A stretch of 64,000 nucleotides of DNA from Drosophila miranda (lineage: Eukaryota > Arthropoda > Insecta > Diptera > Drosophilidae). Location: NCBI RefSeq assembly GCF_003369915.1, contig NC_046674.1, forward strand, positions 9,734,001 through 9,798,000, read 5' to 3'. Under the pieces are notes generated by a model. The model was not told where the DNA came from and did no database searches. It was given only the letters and a program-made list of their open reading frames with translations. Made by a program: the position numbers and the translations under genes. The stretch's first letter is position 1. Each line of letters starts with the position of its first letter. Shown piece after piece: positions 35,101 through 47,402 of the stretch.

Positions 35101-36250
35101 TCTCTAAACAGAGAAGAGTATTTCCCATTCGACTTTGCCAAGCCCTAAAAATATTCATATTTTCGTGGTGCCTCTCTCCCGCTCTCGCGCTTTCCTTTCT
35201 TTTCCTCTGCTGCACCTTCCCCCCCCCCCCCTGCCTTCGCTTGATTCTGCAACAATTCTGCAACATTCTTATTCTCTATTTGAATATCGTACAAATTATG
35301 CTGCCACTGCCGCCGCTGTTGTTGTTCCCTCTTTTGGTGATATTTTTGGACTAAACGTTGTTGTTGTGTTCCCTCTCTCTCTCTCTCTCTCTCTCGCTTT
35401 CTCTCAATGATAGCGAAATAATGAGCGTAGACGGCGGGACAAGCGGACGGCCAGCGGACGGATGGCGAGACGGAGAGACACGCGGCAGATAGCTCTCGAA
35501 GATCCCCCTTTGGCCCTTTGCCGTGTGGAGAGAATGGAGTGGAGACCTGGCTGTGGATCGGCATGGATCCAAGGGGCGGAGGGGGGGCGGGGGGCATGCA
35601 GCACGCTTCACGCTCGATTTTCATGCGGCCGTTGTTGTTTTCGCCGTGCCACAGAGCCGCCCCCTCCCCCCGATGCCCGGATACCCTTTGCGGACAGGAC
35701 GATTCCCACGATCTACGATCCGATGCGAACCGCTCCACAAAATCGCGATACCCTGCCAGCCAAGAAGGGCATCCCGAAAAACAGATGAAGAAAATGCTTT
35801 TCAATTTATTTTTAAGTACAAAAATAATTTCGGTTTTTTTTTTTTGTTTTCGTTGCTTGCAAAAATCTTGAGAACAACAACAAAATGAGCGGTGAAAATA
35901 AAAGGCAGGGCACGGTGCGGCGCGGCACGGCGGCTGCGACAACGCGACACACGCCTGTCGCCGCGTCGGAGTCCCCCGCAGGCCCCCCCCCCCCTCCTAT
36001 AGCCGATGCCTTGCCTCGCCAGACTGTTCCTCTCTCTCTCCCATTGGACATAGAGGCGGCATAGAATAGGGATCCGTTCTCTATACATATAGACGCCTCA
36101 GTCGGCCGAGTGTGCGGCAAAATGTGTGAAATATTGGAGACAAACGGGCATGGGGCATGGCATGGCGTGGCATGGGATGGGATGGGATGGGATGGGATGG
36201 CATGGCAGTTTTTATGTTAGGCAGACGATCCGATCCGATCCCATGACAAA
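35101..36250. other. intergenic DNA upstream of the 36.3-kb leader
   Basis: No gene is supported. Contains CT runs (35372-35396) and a GGCAT/GGGAT pentamer array at about 36153-36207. Confidence 0.45.
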
Positions 36251-36263
36251 AAATCCATTTAGT

Positions 36264-36835
36264 TCAGTTCAGCGCAGGTCTGCGGCTAGATCGGAGGACG
36301 GTAACGGTAACGGAACGGGCATTATCTATCTTGGAATATTTGATTCCTCCTCAGAGATCGAGCGAGCGAGCGACAGAGAGAGAGATAACCGGTTGAATGT
36401 CGTGTGACCAGCTCTCTCTCGACAGTTGATACGTTTTTTTTCCAGTTCTCCTTTTTTGTGTGGGAGTTTGTCTCTAGTGTGGCCCAACAGACGCCAGAGG
36501 GCGCTAGCCTGGCCGGTAACGGTACACAAGAAGCAGCAGCAGACGAGAGAGAGAGAGCGTGAGCGAGAGAGCGAGAGAGAGAGTGAAAATACTTCTGTGT
36601 CATGTGTGAAATTCCAATTTCTGATTTGTGTATCGAGCGATAAGCAGCGTATCAATCGATAGTCGTGCGTGAGTGAGTGATAGAAAGAGAGAGAGAGAGA
36701 TCGGGAGAGCGAGAGAGCGGCACAACGGAGTATTTCAGCAGGAGGAGGAGGAGGCTTCTCCAACGATCGAGCGTACCGGAATTCCTACAATTTACGTTTT
36801 CTCAATGTCAAATCGAGCGTTCGAGCGTTTTCTGG
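36264..36835 (+). promoter_or_regulatory. candidate promoter and untranslated leader exon
   Basis: An initiator-like TCAGTT at 36264-36269 is followed by about 570 bases of GAGA-rich leader-type sequence with many GAGAGA runs (36377-36390, 36545-36580, 36685-36700). It ends in a strong donor, TTCTG/GTATGT, at 36835. The next good acceptor on this strand is TTTCGTTGCAG at 39258-39268, at the head of the large coding exon. The pairing into one transcript is inferred; no other evidence for transcription is available. Confidence 0.35.
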
Positions 36836-39268
36836 TATGTATCGTCTCGCACACAGCCACAGACACGACCACCGATCCGATATATAGATAGCGGATATAT
36901 ACTCCGATCCGTTCCGATCAGATCCGATCTGATCTGATCTTATCTGCCAAATGCCAATGTTCGCTTTTTGCTCCCTTTTTGCGCGTTTATCGATAACAGC
37001 CGGTCCGATCGGAATTCCTGGGCTTACACCCCGCGCCACCCAACGCTAACCCTCCCCCCGCCGCCGTCCCCACCACAACACTACAACCCCTTGGCGGCAT
37101 AGATGGTTGTTTTTTGTTGTTGTTCGAAACCAAAATAAATGAGGAATTTAGCGTTTTCTTTAAAAATAAACTGGAATGTGTTCGAATTAGATGAGAAATT
37201 CGCATGTTCTCGGGTCTCTCTTCTCTTCTCTTGTCTTTGTTTTTGTTTGCGTTCGTTTTTGGGAAATTTGATGGCTCCAATGGAACAGAGATTGGGGGGG
37301 GGGGGGGGGGGCCTTAGAGAACTTCGATTAAAGGGTAGCGGGTGGAAAATATCATCTATCTCCGAACAGGATTAAGAATTGAATGCCATTTTCTTCAAGG
37401 CCCACATTCCAAAATCGGGGCATAAAAACAATAAACAAAAAATGATCTTGACTCACGCGAGACGCCTCTACTCTTAAGAGCCCTCTGCCCTCTGGAGAAA
37501 CGGGGGAGCACTTGTCAGCACTTTATGGCCGCATTTCTGGGCCTTCTTCTTCTTTTTTTTTATTGCTCATTTTTGTGGGCTTTATTTTGCATTTTTTTAT
37601 TAATTATAACTGGAAGAATCGGGGATTGTGGGGTTGTTTTTTTTATGGCAAACATAAATTTCGACTTAAGGTCTCTCGGGGAGGGTCAGAAGGGGGAGGG
37701 GAGGGGAGTGGAGGACAATCAAAGAAACAACAAAAGAAACGGAAAGAGGGAGAGCGAGAGGGAGAGACGGGAACAGTAGCCGTCGGAGTGGAGTCGAGAG
37801 GAGTGTGTTTTTTGAGTCAGTCCAAGGTATATTCGATGGCAGGTAAGGCAGTTTTCCCCCCTCACTCAGGGATGGGCAGATCCCTTTGCTCTCTTTCACT
37901 CTTTGGCTCACCCTTTAACCCAAGTCTGAGCCAGTCTCTGGCTCTGGCTCTGGCTTTCCTTCTATGGCATATACCCTGCTGCTGCTGTCCGTCTGTCTTC
38001 TGTCTTCTGTCTCTGTCTGTCTGGTGCTTCTGTCTCTGTCTGTTTGGAGGGAAAGAGAGACGCAAAAGCAAAGGCCGTTAATGATTATGAGCGTCTGTCT
38101 CCTGAAGGAGAGATCATCATCAGGAGGAAGGAGGTGGAGCAGCAGAGGATGATGATCATCAGACACTTGAAAGGAATTTCAATAAAGAGATAGAGAGAGA
38201 GGGAGAGGGAGGGAGGGAGAGGGAGAGCGAAGAGGCAAAACAACAACAGAAATCATCAGACAACGATGATGATGAGAATGGGATTGTGGATGATGCATCC
38301 AACCGCTCCCCTTTCGCCCCCTGCCCGCCGTTCGGATGAATGCATTAACAGGGATCCATCTTGTTGTTGTCTGTGGCATCAATCTGTCTCTGACACATTG
38401 GGGTGCAACATTGTGTGGCAGTTTTATCAGAAGGAAGCGGCAGCACAGCCAGACACCACAGCAGACTATGAAACGATCTCCTCATCAACAGCAACAACAA
38501 AAACAGCAGAATGCCGCATATTAAATGAACCAGACAGAGGGGGAGAGGCACAGAGGCAGGGGAGGGGTGTGTGGGGTCCTGTCCTGAATTGCAGATAATG
38601 TCTCCATGCCCCCATCCCCCCTGCCTCTCTCTCTTGGGCGCTACCTTTTACCTATCCCCCCTCCGCCTCCTTCTTTAAGTGCAGTGCACCTGCCCCGCCA
38701 CGCCCCCCTCCCTCCCCCTTTATTGTATCTACTTTAAAATTAGATGCCTGCCCCGCTGTGGTCTTGCCCCTGCCTCAGATGATAATAAAAATGAAGTCGA
38801 AAAAGAAGTGCAACATAAATTTGTGCAAAATATAACGCATACGCAACGTGCAACATGCAACAAGCACACACACACACCCATTGTTGTGTGCCTTCTTCTT
38901 TGGGGTTATTTATGCCCCACGAGGCGCGATGCCTCTCCCTCTCTCTCCCTCTCTCTTTCTATTTCATGACTCACTCACGCACTCACGAGGTATATTTTCG
39001 TCTATTGGGGGGATAGTGGGGCAGGGGGCGGGGGCGGGGGGGAGGCGGCCATGTAAGGACGGAAGAATCTTTGCAACAAGGACAGACGACGAAAACAAAG
39101 AAAGAAAAACAGAAACAACAGCAGGAAAAGTGGGCGACCACACAGCAGACACCACAAAAAAAAGAAAAGCGAACACTGAGAGAAATTCCTCAAGGAACAA
39201 ACAATTAGCGGATGGTTGAAGGTATATTTGCTGCAATTTCTTTCATCGTTCTCCTCTCTTTCGTTGCA
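36836..39268 (+). other. candidate first intron of the 39-kb gene
   Basis: Between the donor at 36836 and the acceptor ending at 39268. It includes GATC/GATCYGATC palindrome repeats (36904-36945), a run of 18 G residues (37294-37311), CT/TG-rich blocks near 38 kb and GA runs near 38.2 kb. No coding region is seen. Confidence 0.35.
37294..37311. repeat. run of 18 G
   Basis: Uninterrupted homopolymer, a likely site of sequencing length error and of G-quadruplex formation. Confidence 0.9.
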
Positions 39269-39407
39269 GCTGTAACCTGGTGGCGGGCCCGGCGATAAAT
39301 CGATTGGTTGTGCGCGTGTTATCGATGACAAAATGGTAGCCGGCGACAGGATTGCGGCCAAGGACGAGGGGGCGTAAACAATCCGATCGCAACCGCCGGA
39401 CGACGCT

Positions 39408-40791
39408 GTGGCCCCCACGCATGCAGCCAGTGGCGCCGCGGGGGCCCGCTGCACATTGTGGTGCACATCGGTGGTGCGGTGGTGCACTGTGGTTTGCCTG
39501 CTATCCACACTAACGCTTCTCCAGCCGGCAGCAGCTCCAGCCCCAGCCCAAGCCCTCGCGGTGCCAATGCAGCAGAGGCGGCACGGCCACGTGCAGCACC
39601 AGCAGCAGCACCAGCAGCAGCACCAGAGTGTTGCATACTTGTGGGCGTCCAGAGTGCAACAGCAACAAGCCCAGCAGGGAAAGGGGCAGCAGCAGCAGCA
39701 GCAGCAGCAGCGGAAGCAGGAAAGCGGCAACAAGTGTCTGACATGCCCCCATTCGATACGGCATTCGATATTGAATCCGTTTCCGTATCCGTTTTCGTCT
39801 CCGTATCCACCAGATCCGAGTGCTGGAAGAGGCGCCGCCGAAAGCGAAGAAGTGCCACAGCAGCAGAAGCAAAAGAAAAGCCACAAGAGTGTTGTAAATA
39901 GTAGTGCTGTTGAGGTTTTTTTCAGTGTAAATAGTGCAAATAATAATACGCGTAAGTTAAATTTAATTCTGGGCAAACTCTTGCCCCAAAACAACAAGAA
40001 GGAGGAGCGCCGGAACGAGAGGGAGGTGCAGGAGGAGGAGCAGCAGGAGGAGCAGCATCTTGTTGTTGGCACAAATTTGCAAAATAAATTACCAGCATCG
40101 AGTGCGGATTGCCACTTAAGTCCCCATACGCGTACGCGTACTCGTAGTCGTAGTCGTTGTCGTTGTCGTGCCCCTTGCGCCCCCCCTGGTGGCACAGCCA
40201 CAGTCCATTCTCCTCCCTTGGCCTGTTCCTGGCCTCATCATCATCTGCATCTGCATCTGCATCTGCATCATCGTTGTTGTCGTTGTCGTTGTTGTCGTTG
40301 TCGTCGCGACGCGTCGCACTCGACTGGCGGTGGTGTCGCCTCCGCGTCTGCGTCCCGCGTATCGCCCGCGTCGTCTATGCTCTTGCCATATCAAATTAAT
40401 CAACGTGCTACATTGTTGCAGCAGCAGCAGCGGCAGCAGGCAGCATCATCAACAACAACATTGCCATCACATGTGCCCGTGCCCGGGCCCGGGGCAGCAA
40501 CAACTCCTCTGCAGCCTCGTATTTTTAAACGTGATACAATCCAAACAGCGACCACTGCATCACCTTTGACACCGCAGCAGCAACTGCAACGTCTGCTTGC
40601 AACGGCAGCCTCCACAACAACCGCTGCCACACCTCGGCTCGAGTTCATACTTTACACAGAAGTCTATGAAGAGGACTCGATCGCCGTTGCCCCAAGCGAT
40701 TCCGAATCCAAATCAAAGTCGAAAACACTCGTGGAGGAGGAGCAGGCGGAGGAGCTGCCGCTGGATAGCGACACCTTTTGGCAGAAATACG
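39408..40791 (+). CDS. large N-terminal coding exon, secreted protein, possibly Notum (partial)
   Basis: An open frame runs from just after an in-frame stop at 39375 to a donor (TAC G/GTGAGT) at 40791; the rest of the gene lies to the right, probably beyond the window. The first in-frame ATG is at 39567, giving 408 codons. However, the 53 codons above it encode a hydrophobic segment ending in Ala/Pro-rich sequence (VVRWCTVVCLLSTLTLL) that looks like a signal peptide. A GTG at 39408 in good context (G at -3 and +4) is the natural start for it. The rest is Gln-rich (several poly-Q runs), with an acidic C-terminal part (EFILYTEVYEEDS, EEQAEELPLDSDTFWQKYG). Notum (CG13076), a secreted Wnt deacylase, maps to 72D as I recall, next to the genes found here. 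That is the only basis for the name, since the catalytic domain is not in view. A leader exon may lie at 36.3-36.8 kb. Confidence 0.55.
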
Positions 40792-41387
40792 GTGAGTAGG
40801 TAATCTATATGTTGCTACAAATACAATACAAATCTGCTCGATAGAGAGGAATCTCCCTCTATGAGGAGGAGTCTCCACTTTTCCACACAGTTTCGAAGAG
40901 ATTCCTTTCCTAAGACTTGGGTATTTACAGTCGAGATGGTTGGGATAAACCCTCAGAAAGGGGAGCTGAATGCTGCCTGAAAGATATCTTTACAGCAGTT
41001 CTGTGGAATGATATATGAGATCCACTAGAGGCTCCCATACTGAGAATTATAGACCGGGAAATATCAAAGCATTCCAGCAATGATAGGACTGTAATAAATA
41101 GTAAATAGATCTATTAATGGGGTAAACAGAAATGTATCTCTGCTAAAGGTGTACAAATTACACAAAAATATCTCTGTAGATACATGTTTATCACGTTTCA
41201 CTTTAAGCGCCTGTAAAATCTTTAAAAATGAATCAATCCTTGTGATTTTTTGTTTAAAGATTCTTTAATTTAGTGAGAATGAAAAAAGACAATAATTTCA
41301 ATTCAAAGAGATCCTTTTCCTTAAGAGATTTTAACATTTCCAAAAAAAGTCCATGCACATTTAAAATTTTTGTACTTTAAAAATTTC

Positions 41388-41690
41388 TTAAAAATATTTG
41401 TTCCAAAGGGCCTTAGCTGTTATCATATTCCGAATAAGTATTGGCATACTCTCGACTAAATTTGGTAGGTGCTTGGAAGGTATCAGGCGCCACTTCGACT
41501 TCACGCTCTCCCAAAGACTCACCCAATCCCTTTGGTGCAGACTCGTACTTATCCGATGTTTTTTAAACAGAGCCCATTGATTTTCAATGGGATTCAGATC
41601 TGGGCCACTGGATTGAGTGAAAACTCGAATTATTGGGTCAATTTTTCTTCAACTGGTCGTAAAAAATGCTCGGGAAGCACTGTAGATCCG
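41388..41690 (-). mobile_element. Tc1/mariner-family transposase remnant
   Basis: The minus strand from 41603 down to a TAA at 41390-41388 reads 71 codons without interruption, beginning PDLNPIENQWALFKKH and ending ITAKALWNKYF. PDLNPIEN is the hallmark box holding the third acidic residue (Glu) of the DD34E catalytic triad of Tc1-like transposases. Just upstream (41674-41607) in another frame is PEHFLRPVEEKLTQ, matching the usual DPKHT...V.EWL block, followed by an in-frame stop and a small deletion before the PDLNP box. The first two catalytic Asp regions are not recognisable further up, so this is a 5'-truncated, inactive copy. Inverted terminal repeats were not identified. Confidence 0.85.
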
Positions 41691-43530
41691 ATTCGAAGTA
41701 CATAGTATGTTTATTCCGTGATATGTGATATATTTACTGGCTAGAAATTCCACAAATTTAACCAGAGATATTCAATGGAAAATGTGGCACCACAATGGTG
41801 GCCCTATGGCAGATCTGCCACGTATAAATATCACCCAAAAATCCACCGAATATCGTTCCACCTGTCAGAGATGTAAAAAAAACATTCAAAAAGCAAAGGA
41901 AAACCTTTGGCCAACATAACATTTTTCACAATTTCATGCAACGATTGTAGCCACAAAAGAGACGGAGAGAAAGGAGAGAGATAGAGAGAGAGACACAGCA
42001 ATTGTATTGCAATGTTCTGCAGCAGCAGCCAGAGGAGGAGCAGGAGGAGGAGGAGGAGGAGAAGGAGGAGGAGCATCATATCTGAACATTTGAATGCCTC
42101 ATGCGACGATATGGCAGTGCCGGTGAGAGGCAGGGAATGGGCATAGGGGGGGAATCAGACTGAAGGATGGGGCTGGCTTATGGATATGATATGATGTGGG
42201 GACTTTTAACACAGCTGCTGGCTGGTTAACATAATTTTCGTGGGCATCTCTCTCTCCCTCTCTCTCTCTCTCTCCCATTCTTTTTATTATTTATTTTCTT
42301 TTCGGTGCTTTGCTTTTTTGCAATTCAACGTAAAAATAAAAATAAAGCGAACAACGATGGTAAAAACAACAGACAGACGGAGACGGAGAGGGAGAGAGAG
42401 GGAAGGAGCAGAATAGACCTGTAAAATACCCTAGAAACAGATTTTGGGAGGTAGAGAATGAAAGCTCTCATAAGCAGACCGATCAAGTGCAGCTTTCGAG
42501 AGCTTTCAGATAGCCTTTAAGCTCGCCAGCGAAGCTTTCTCTTCCCCGAGCACCTCCTTCCTTTCAGGATGGATTAATGGATAGTTGCCGTAACGTTCTA
42601 GGAGTTCGAGCATACCCTGCCATTCTATTTGATACCCTCTGATGGAAATAACAAAAAACAAAAGCACAAAAACAACAAAAACACAGAAATCAACTTTTTC
42701 CAACGAATAAATTTCGAGTTTTCGATAGTCTCGGTCTGCCACAGACAGTGGTCGTCGGTCGTCTGTCAGTCCGTCTGTCGTCTGTCGACGTTGTCGTTGT
42801 AGTCGTCCAGACAGCACCACAAGATCTGGCCACCAAACCAACGGACAGGGGAGTAGGAGGGGCGGGGAGGGGGGGTCGCATGGGATGGGAACTGGGGCCC
42901 CATATTCGTGGGCTCCAACAGCGTCAGACTGTCTGGTATGCCAACAGGCAGCAGCGAGGCAGCCAGCACTGGCTCTCTCTTTGCCACAGTGCAGCGCTGC
43001 CTCTTGCGGTTGCCGTTGCCGTTGCCGTTGCCACATGTGGCGCTGTCCGTCCGTCCCTCCACTCCACTCCACTCCACCCCACTCCAATGATAGTTGTAGC
43101 TGTAGTTTCGGTGTCAGCTGTCTGCTGTTTCCACCTCTACTGCCTCTGCTGCCTCCGCTGGCATTACTACTGCTGTATCGAGACTCTTCGTTGTGTGTAG
43201 GCGTCATCGTCATCATCATCGTCATCGTCATCGTCATCATCGTCATCGTGGCATGGCATGGCGCTCGCATTGGCCAATGCATAAAATTATACAGAGACAT
43301 GACATGGTTTTGAATAATTAAACACAACTACGGGGCACAACAGACAGCGGGGCAACAACGGGGCAACAACGGGGCAAAGGGGTGGGGGGGGGGGCGGCAT
43401 CAAGTCGGACTAAATGGCTGCCAAAATCCAGTGGATATTCCGTATACCACAAGCCACCGAAGGGTGGCACACAGGAGAGACCACGAGAGACAGGCAGGCA
43501 GGCATCCTGCACAGTCCTGAAGATACTACC

Positions 43531-43573
43531 TATGTGTGTGTGTGTGTGTGTGTGCGTGTGCGTGTGTGTGTGT
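43531..43573. repeat. (GT)n microsatellite
   Basis: About 20 GT units with two CGT interruptions. Confidence 0.9.
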
Positions 43574-46500
43574 CCTCCCTCTGTGCCTTCTATGCCCCCT
43601 CATATCTCCACGCTCCGCCTTGGTTTTAACTCATTTAGCAGCTTAATTTCTGTAAACGGATTACAATTGAGTCCCAAAGGAGGCGGCGGAGGGGGGCAGA
43701 CTCCATTGGGGACTTGGCTAATAGAGGCAGAAGACAGAAGGTACAAATTTGGCAAACAATGTTCCTAATTATTCAAATCATAGTTTTAAGGAACTGGAAA
43801 ATCTTTCGACTCATTCCAAAGACCCGAAAGCAGAGGCCCTCAAGGATCCACGTACTACAGGTGGCGGGCGGAGGATACAAGATTTAGTTTAGAACTCCCA
43901 AGAGTTCCAATCGAGGGCTGCTATGATTCTGCATCCCAAATAGTTGGGAGTCTCCTGCCTTTCTTCTTGCTTCCTGGAAAGTAGGGGCACACTTTCCGAC
44001 AATCGTTCTATATTTTAGGAGCTATATTTCCCCTACTTTATGGCCAAAAACAAAAGTTCAATAGACTCTTTCGACACACAGCTGCAGCAGAATTGAAATA
44101 AGCCCCGAAACAACCCACGACCGAAGGAAAGAAAGGGATCTCAGATCTCAGACATATGACAAATAGAAATAAAATAATCAAAAGAAGAATGCAACAAAAA
44201 AGGAAGGGGCCAAAGGGCAAAGGGGGGGCCACAGATGAGAGAAGCGAAGCGGAGACGACAGACAACCCATTGACAGCACAGCCCAGAGATATTATTGACA
44301 GCTGAGAGAGAGAGAAGGACAGAGAGAGAGGGGGAGAGGGAGATATCGGACATTGGACATTGGACATCGGACATCTTCCTCCGATGTTTGCCCAATATCT
44401 TTCCAGTCAGTCCTTTCCTTTCCTTGCCTTTCCATGCCGCCAGTCGATGGGTGCCGTGCCCCATTGTTGCACTGCTGCTGCCGCTGCTGCACTGTTGCGT
44501 TGCAATTGTTGCTGTTGTCAGCAGCGGCGGCGGTGGCGGCGACGGCGGCGGCTCGTTTCATTCAGTCGTTGTTTGAGCTGTCAAAGGGGTCTGGTCTGGC
44601 GTTTCCTGTTGTTTCCTTTTCTTTTTTTCGTTTTTCGTCTTTTTTTTTTTTTCTTTGCACCGTCTGCGATGTCTAGACACAAGTCAAAGTCGAAGTCGGA
44701 GTCGCTTCGAACCCTAAAGCTCAGGTGCATTCTCTTCGACACAACAAAAAGGAGGCACAGAGGCACAGGGGCAGAGTCGGAGGCAGACATCAGGCGACCT
44801 GGAAATTCTCCATGGTTTCTCCCTCACCCTTCTCTCTCTCTCTCTCTCTGCGTGTGAGAAACATTTGCCAGAGTACCAGAGACCCAGAACCAGAACCAGA
44901 ACCAGACCCAAAGACCAGACATATCCAAATCGACATCGACATTCGCATCAACGACAACCGACAACCGACAACCGACAACGAGCGACGAGCGACGACGATG
45001 TTGTCTGTTTGTCGTCTGGAAAGTTATGGACAAAAGTTGTATCTGTCGCGGGTTGCAATACCCTTTCCTTCCGATGGATCCACCAAGGCTCGACCCCTGT
45101 ATGGGGTCCTTCTATAACCAGCATTGTGCTTAGTCATGCACACGACATGCATATTGTTTGTGGGTTCTCTGGCATTCTCTTTGGCAAGGCCGGGAGAATT
45201 TTCTACTTTTTATAACTTCATATTTCCATGAACTGTGCTCCCTTCGACAGTACTCCACATTTTAAACCGAATTGGTTGATCAAATCCTTGATGGAAGGAT
45301 AGAACCACCTGTTTTCTGCAGCTCGATTGCGGGTATCCACATACGTTCCACATTTTGCCTTCAGAATCAGTTCTTTTAGAGTATTCAAGGCTCGTTCTTG
45401 TCCGTCTTTCTGGAGGGGGGGTGTACGGGCGTACGGGGGCACGGAGGTACGGAGGTACGGACTCTCGACTGACGACTGACAGACAGCCTTAGATCAGAGT
45501 GCAGTTGATTTATGGCGGCGTTGAGTGGCTTTACGCTCACCTCAAATATGACACAAGGCGGCGGGGACCCTACGGAAAAAAAGTGCTTGTACGAGTACCA
45601 GTATACGATATATATAGACAATCTATACACACGCACATGTGTCCGCGTGTCCAGGCCAGCCAACGGAAGTTGTCCTTTTTTGCACCCTTCTGGATCGGAC
45701 GATGTAGCAAAGATGCCCCTTGTTCCAGGGCTCTCTGCGCCCTGCCCTGCCCCTCCTTTCATTCACGCAACAAGCAAATTGTGGCAATTATCGTCTCTGT
45801 CTCTGTCTCTGGCTCTGTGTGTCTGCCGTGTATTCCATTCCTTTGCTCCATATCCATGAAGGACCCCGCACTCTTGCTCGCCCGCCTGCCTGCCTGCATG
45901 CCTGGCCATCGATGCGTGACGACATGTCCGAGGCGGACATGTCCCTCTCTCTATCACTCATTCACTCGCCCTCTCTGCCTCCCTGTCCCGCTGTCCATCT
46001 GTCCATCTGTCAATGCATGTTGCCACCGCCACCGCCACTGCCCCTCCGCTGGGCGACTGCGCTTTTGTATTGCAATAAATGTAATTATGGCCTAGAATTG
46101 TATTCGAAAACACCTCTATTCAAACCCTCAGCTCTATGCAGTCTGGCACCATCCGCAAATTGCCTCCAGGATAAGTGGGGGCTGGCATGTGGCATGCGGC
46201 ATGCGGCATGCGGCACATGGGGTTTACCTGTAAATTGTGTATTGGCTTTGGTTTTCTGTGTTTTTTGGGCAGCGGCAATCAGAGGAAACAAAGCAATGGA
46301 TATCTGCACTTAGTGGACGAAGGAGTCCTTGAAGATGACCAAGGATCTCCAGGATATATATGGCTAGAGAACAGAAGAGAGAAGAGTATAGAATACAGAC
46401 TGAAAGGAAGGATAACTTGAAGTTTTCAAGAACCACCTTGCCTTTGCTTCCTTTCCCCTCGATATTCCCGAAGATATTCCCCAGTACTCCCAAATATTCG

Positions 46501-47349
46501 AAAAGTATACCCAATCGCATGAAAAGACTACCATAAGATGATATTTTCAACTAAAACTCTATTTAAATCGAGTTCCACTTGGGTTATGCTCTTCAATCCT
46601 TATCAAACAGTTTCTATCGGTAGGAACTATCGAGAATCTATCGAATTTCGAGTACATGGAGGATATATAGTCCGGTATGTTGTTACATTTACTCGAATAG
46701 AGTCAGAAAAGTCGCAAATCTGTCCATCAGGCAGTACAGTTCCCTCTTGAATCTTCCATCTGCAATCAGTGTAATCGTGCCCCCTCCTTTGTGATCTCTG
46801 CCCCCGAAGCTCTGCCACAAGAAAAAGAAGAATAAGTCTCCCATGGGAGTCCCCCGCCCCAGAAGCTCCTCCTCCGTTCCTGCCACTCCCTGCCATTTGA
46901 GCAATGGGATATCCAAGGCAATTTGCCACACATTCTCTCGTGGAGATTTGGTGTTAAATATTCAATTCCGTCTGCAGCGGATGTCTGCGTTTGCATCGCG
47001 TTTCCGTCTTCGTTTCATTTCATTTCCATTGCAGCAGCAGCAGCATCCTCCCGTGATGATTCTGATGCTGCTGCTGGATCGGAAGAGCCCGTCCTCTCTC
47101 TCCCTTGACAGAGGGGCGGGAAGGGACTGCCAAGTAGTGGTCGTCTGTGGCAAGCAGCAGCAATCCATTCCCTAACAAAGAATCAACTTTTGAATGGGTG
47201 AACCGATGCGTCGGTGGCATGGGGCGTGAGAGATGCGGAGAGCCGTAGAATGCACATAGAACTCCATCTCCATCTGGCATCTGGCATCTGCCTTCTGCCG
47301 GCTCCCGGCTCCAGCTCGAAACTGAAACTCGTGCAATGTGAAGCAGATG

Positions 47350-47402
47350 AAACGGACAGCCGGACAGTCGGACAGTCGGACACCCGGACAGTCGGACAGT
47401 GG
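47350..47402. repeat. CGGACAGT-type tandem array
   Basis: Five or six units of CGGACAGY with a short spacer variation (CGGACAGC, CGGACAGT, CGGACACC). Confidence 0.8.

Noticed and set aside
35145-35942. Minus-strand open frame of about 265 codons
   Set aside because: Contains (GA)n-derived Arg/Glu repeats and poly-Gly; no recognisable domain.
39002-40201. Minus-strand open frame of about 400 codons
   Set aside because: Antisense of the coding exon at 39.4-40.8 kb, rich in Cys/Ser from CAG repeats read backwards; no convincing start.
42506-43327. Minus-strand open frame of about 270 codons
   Set aside because: Built on CATCGT and GGCAAC repeats; no family features or gene structure.
44360-44857. 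Plus-strand open frame of 165 codons
   Set aside because: Composition reflects GCTGCT, TTTC and GA tracts; no start context or known domain.
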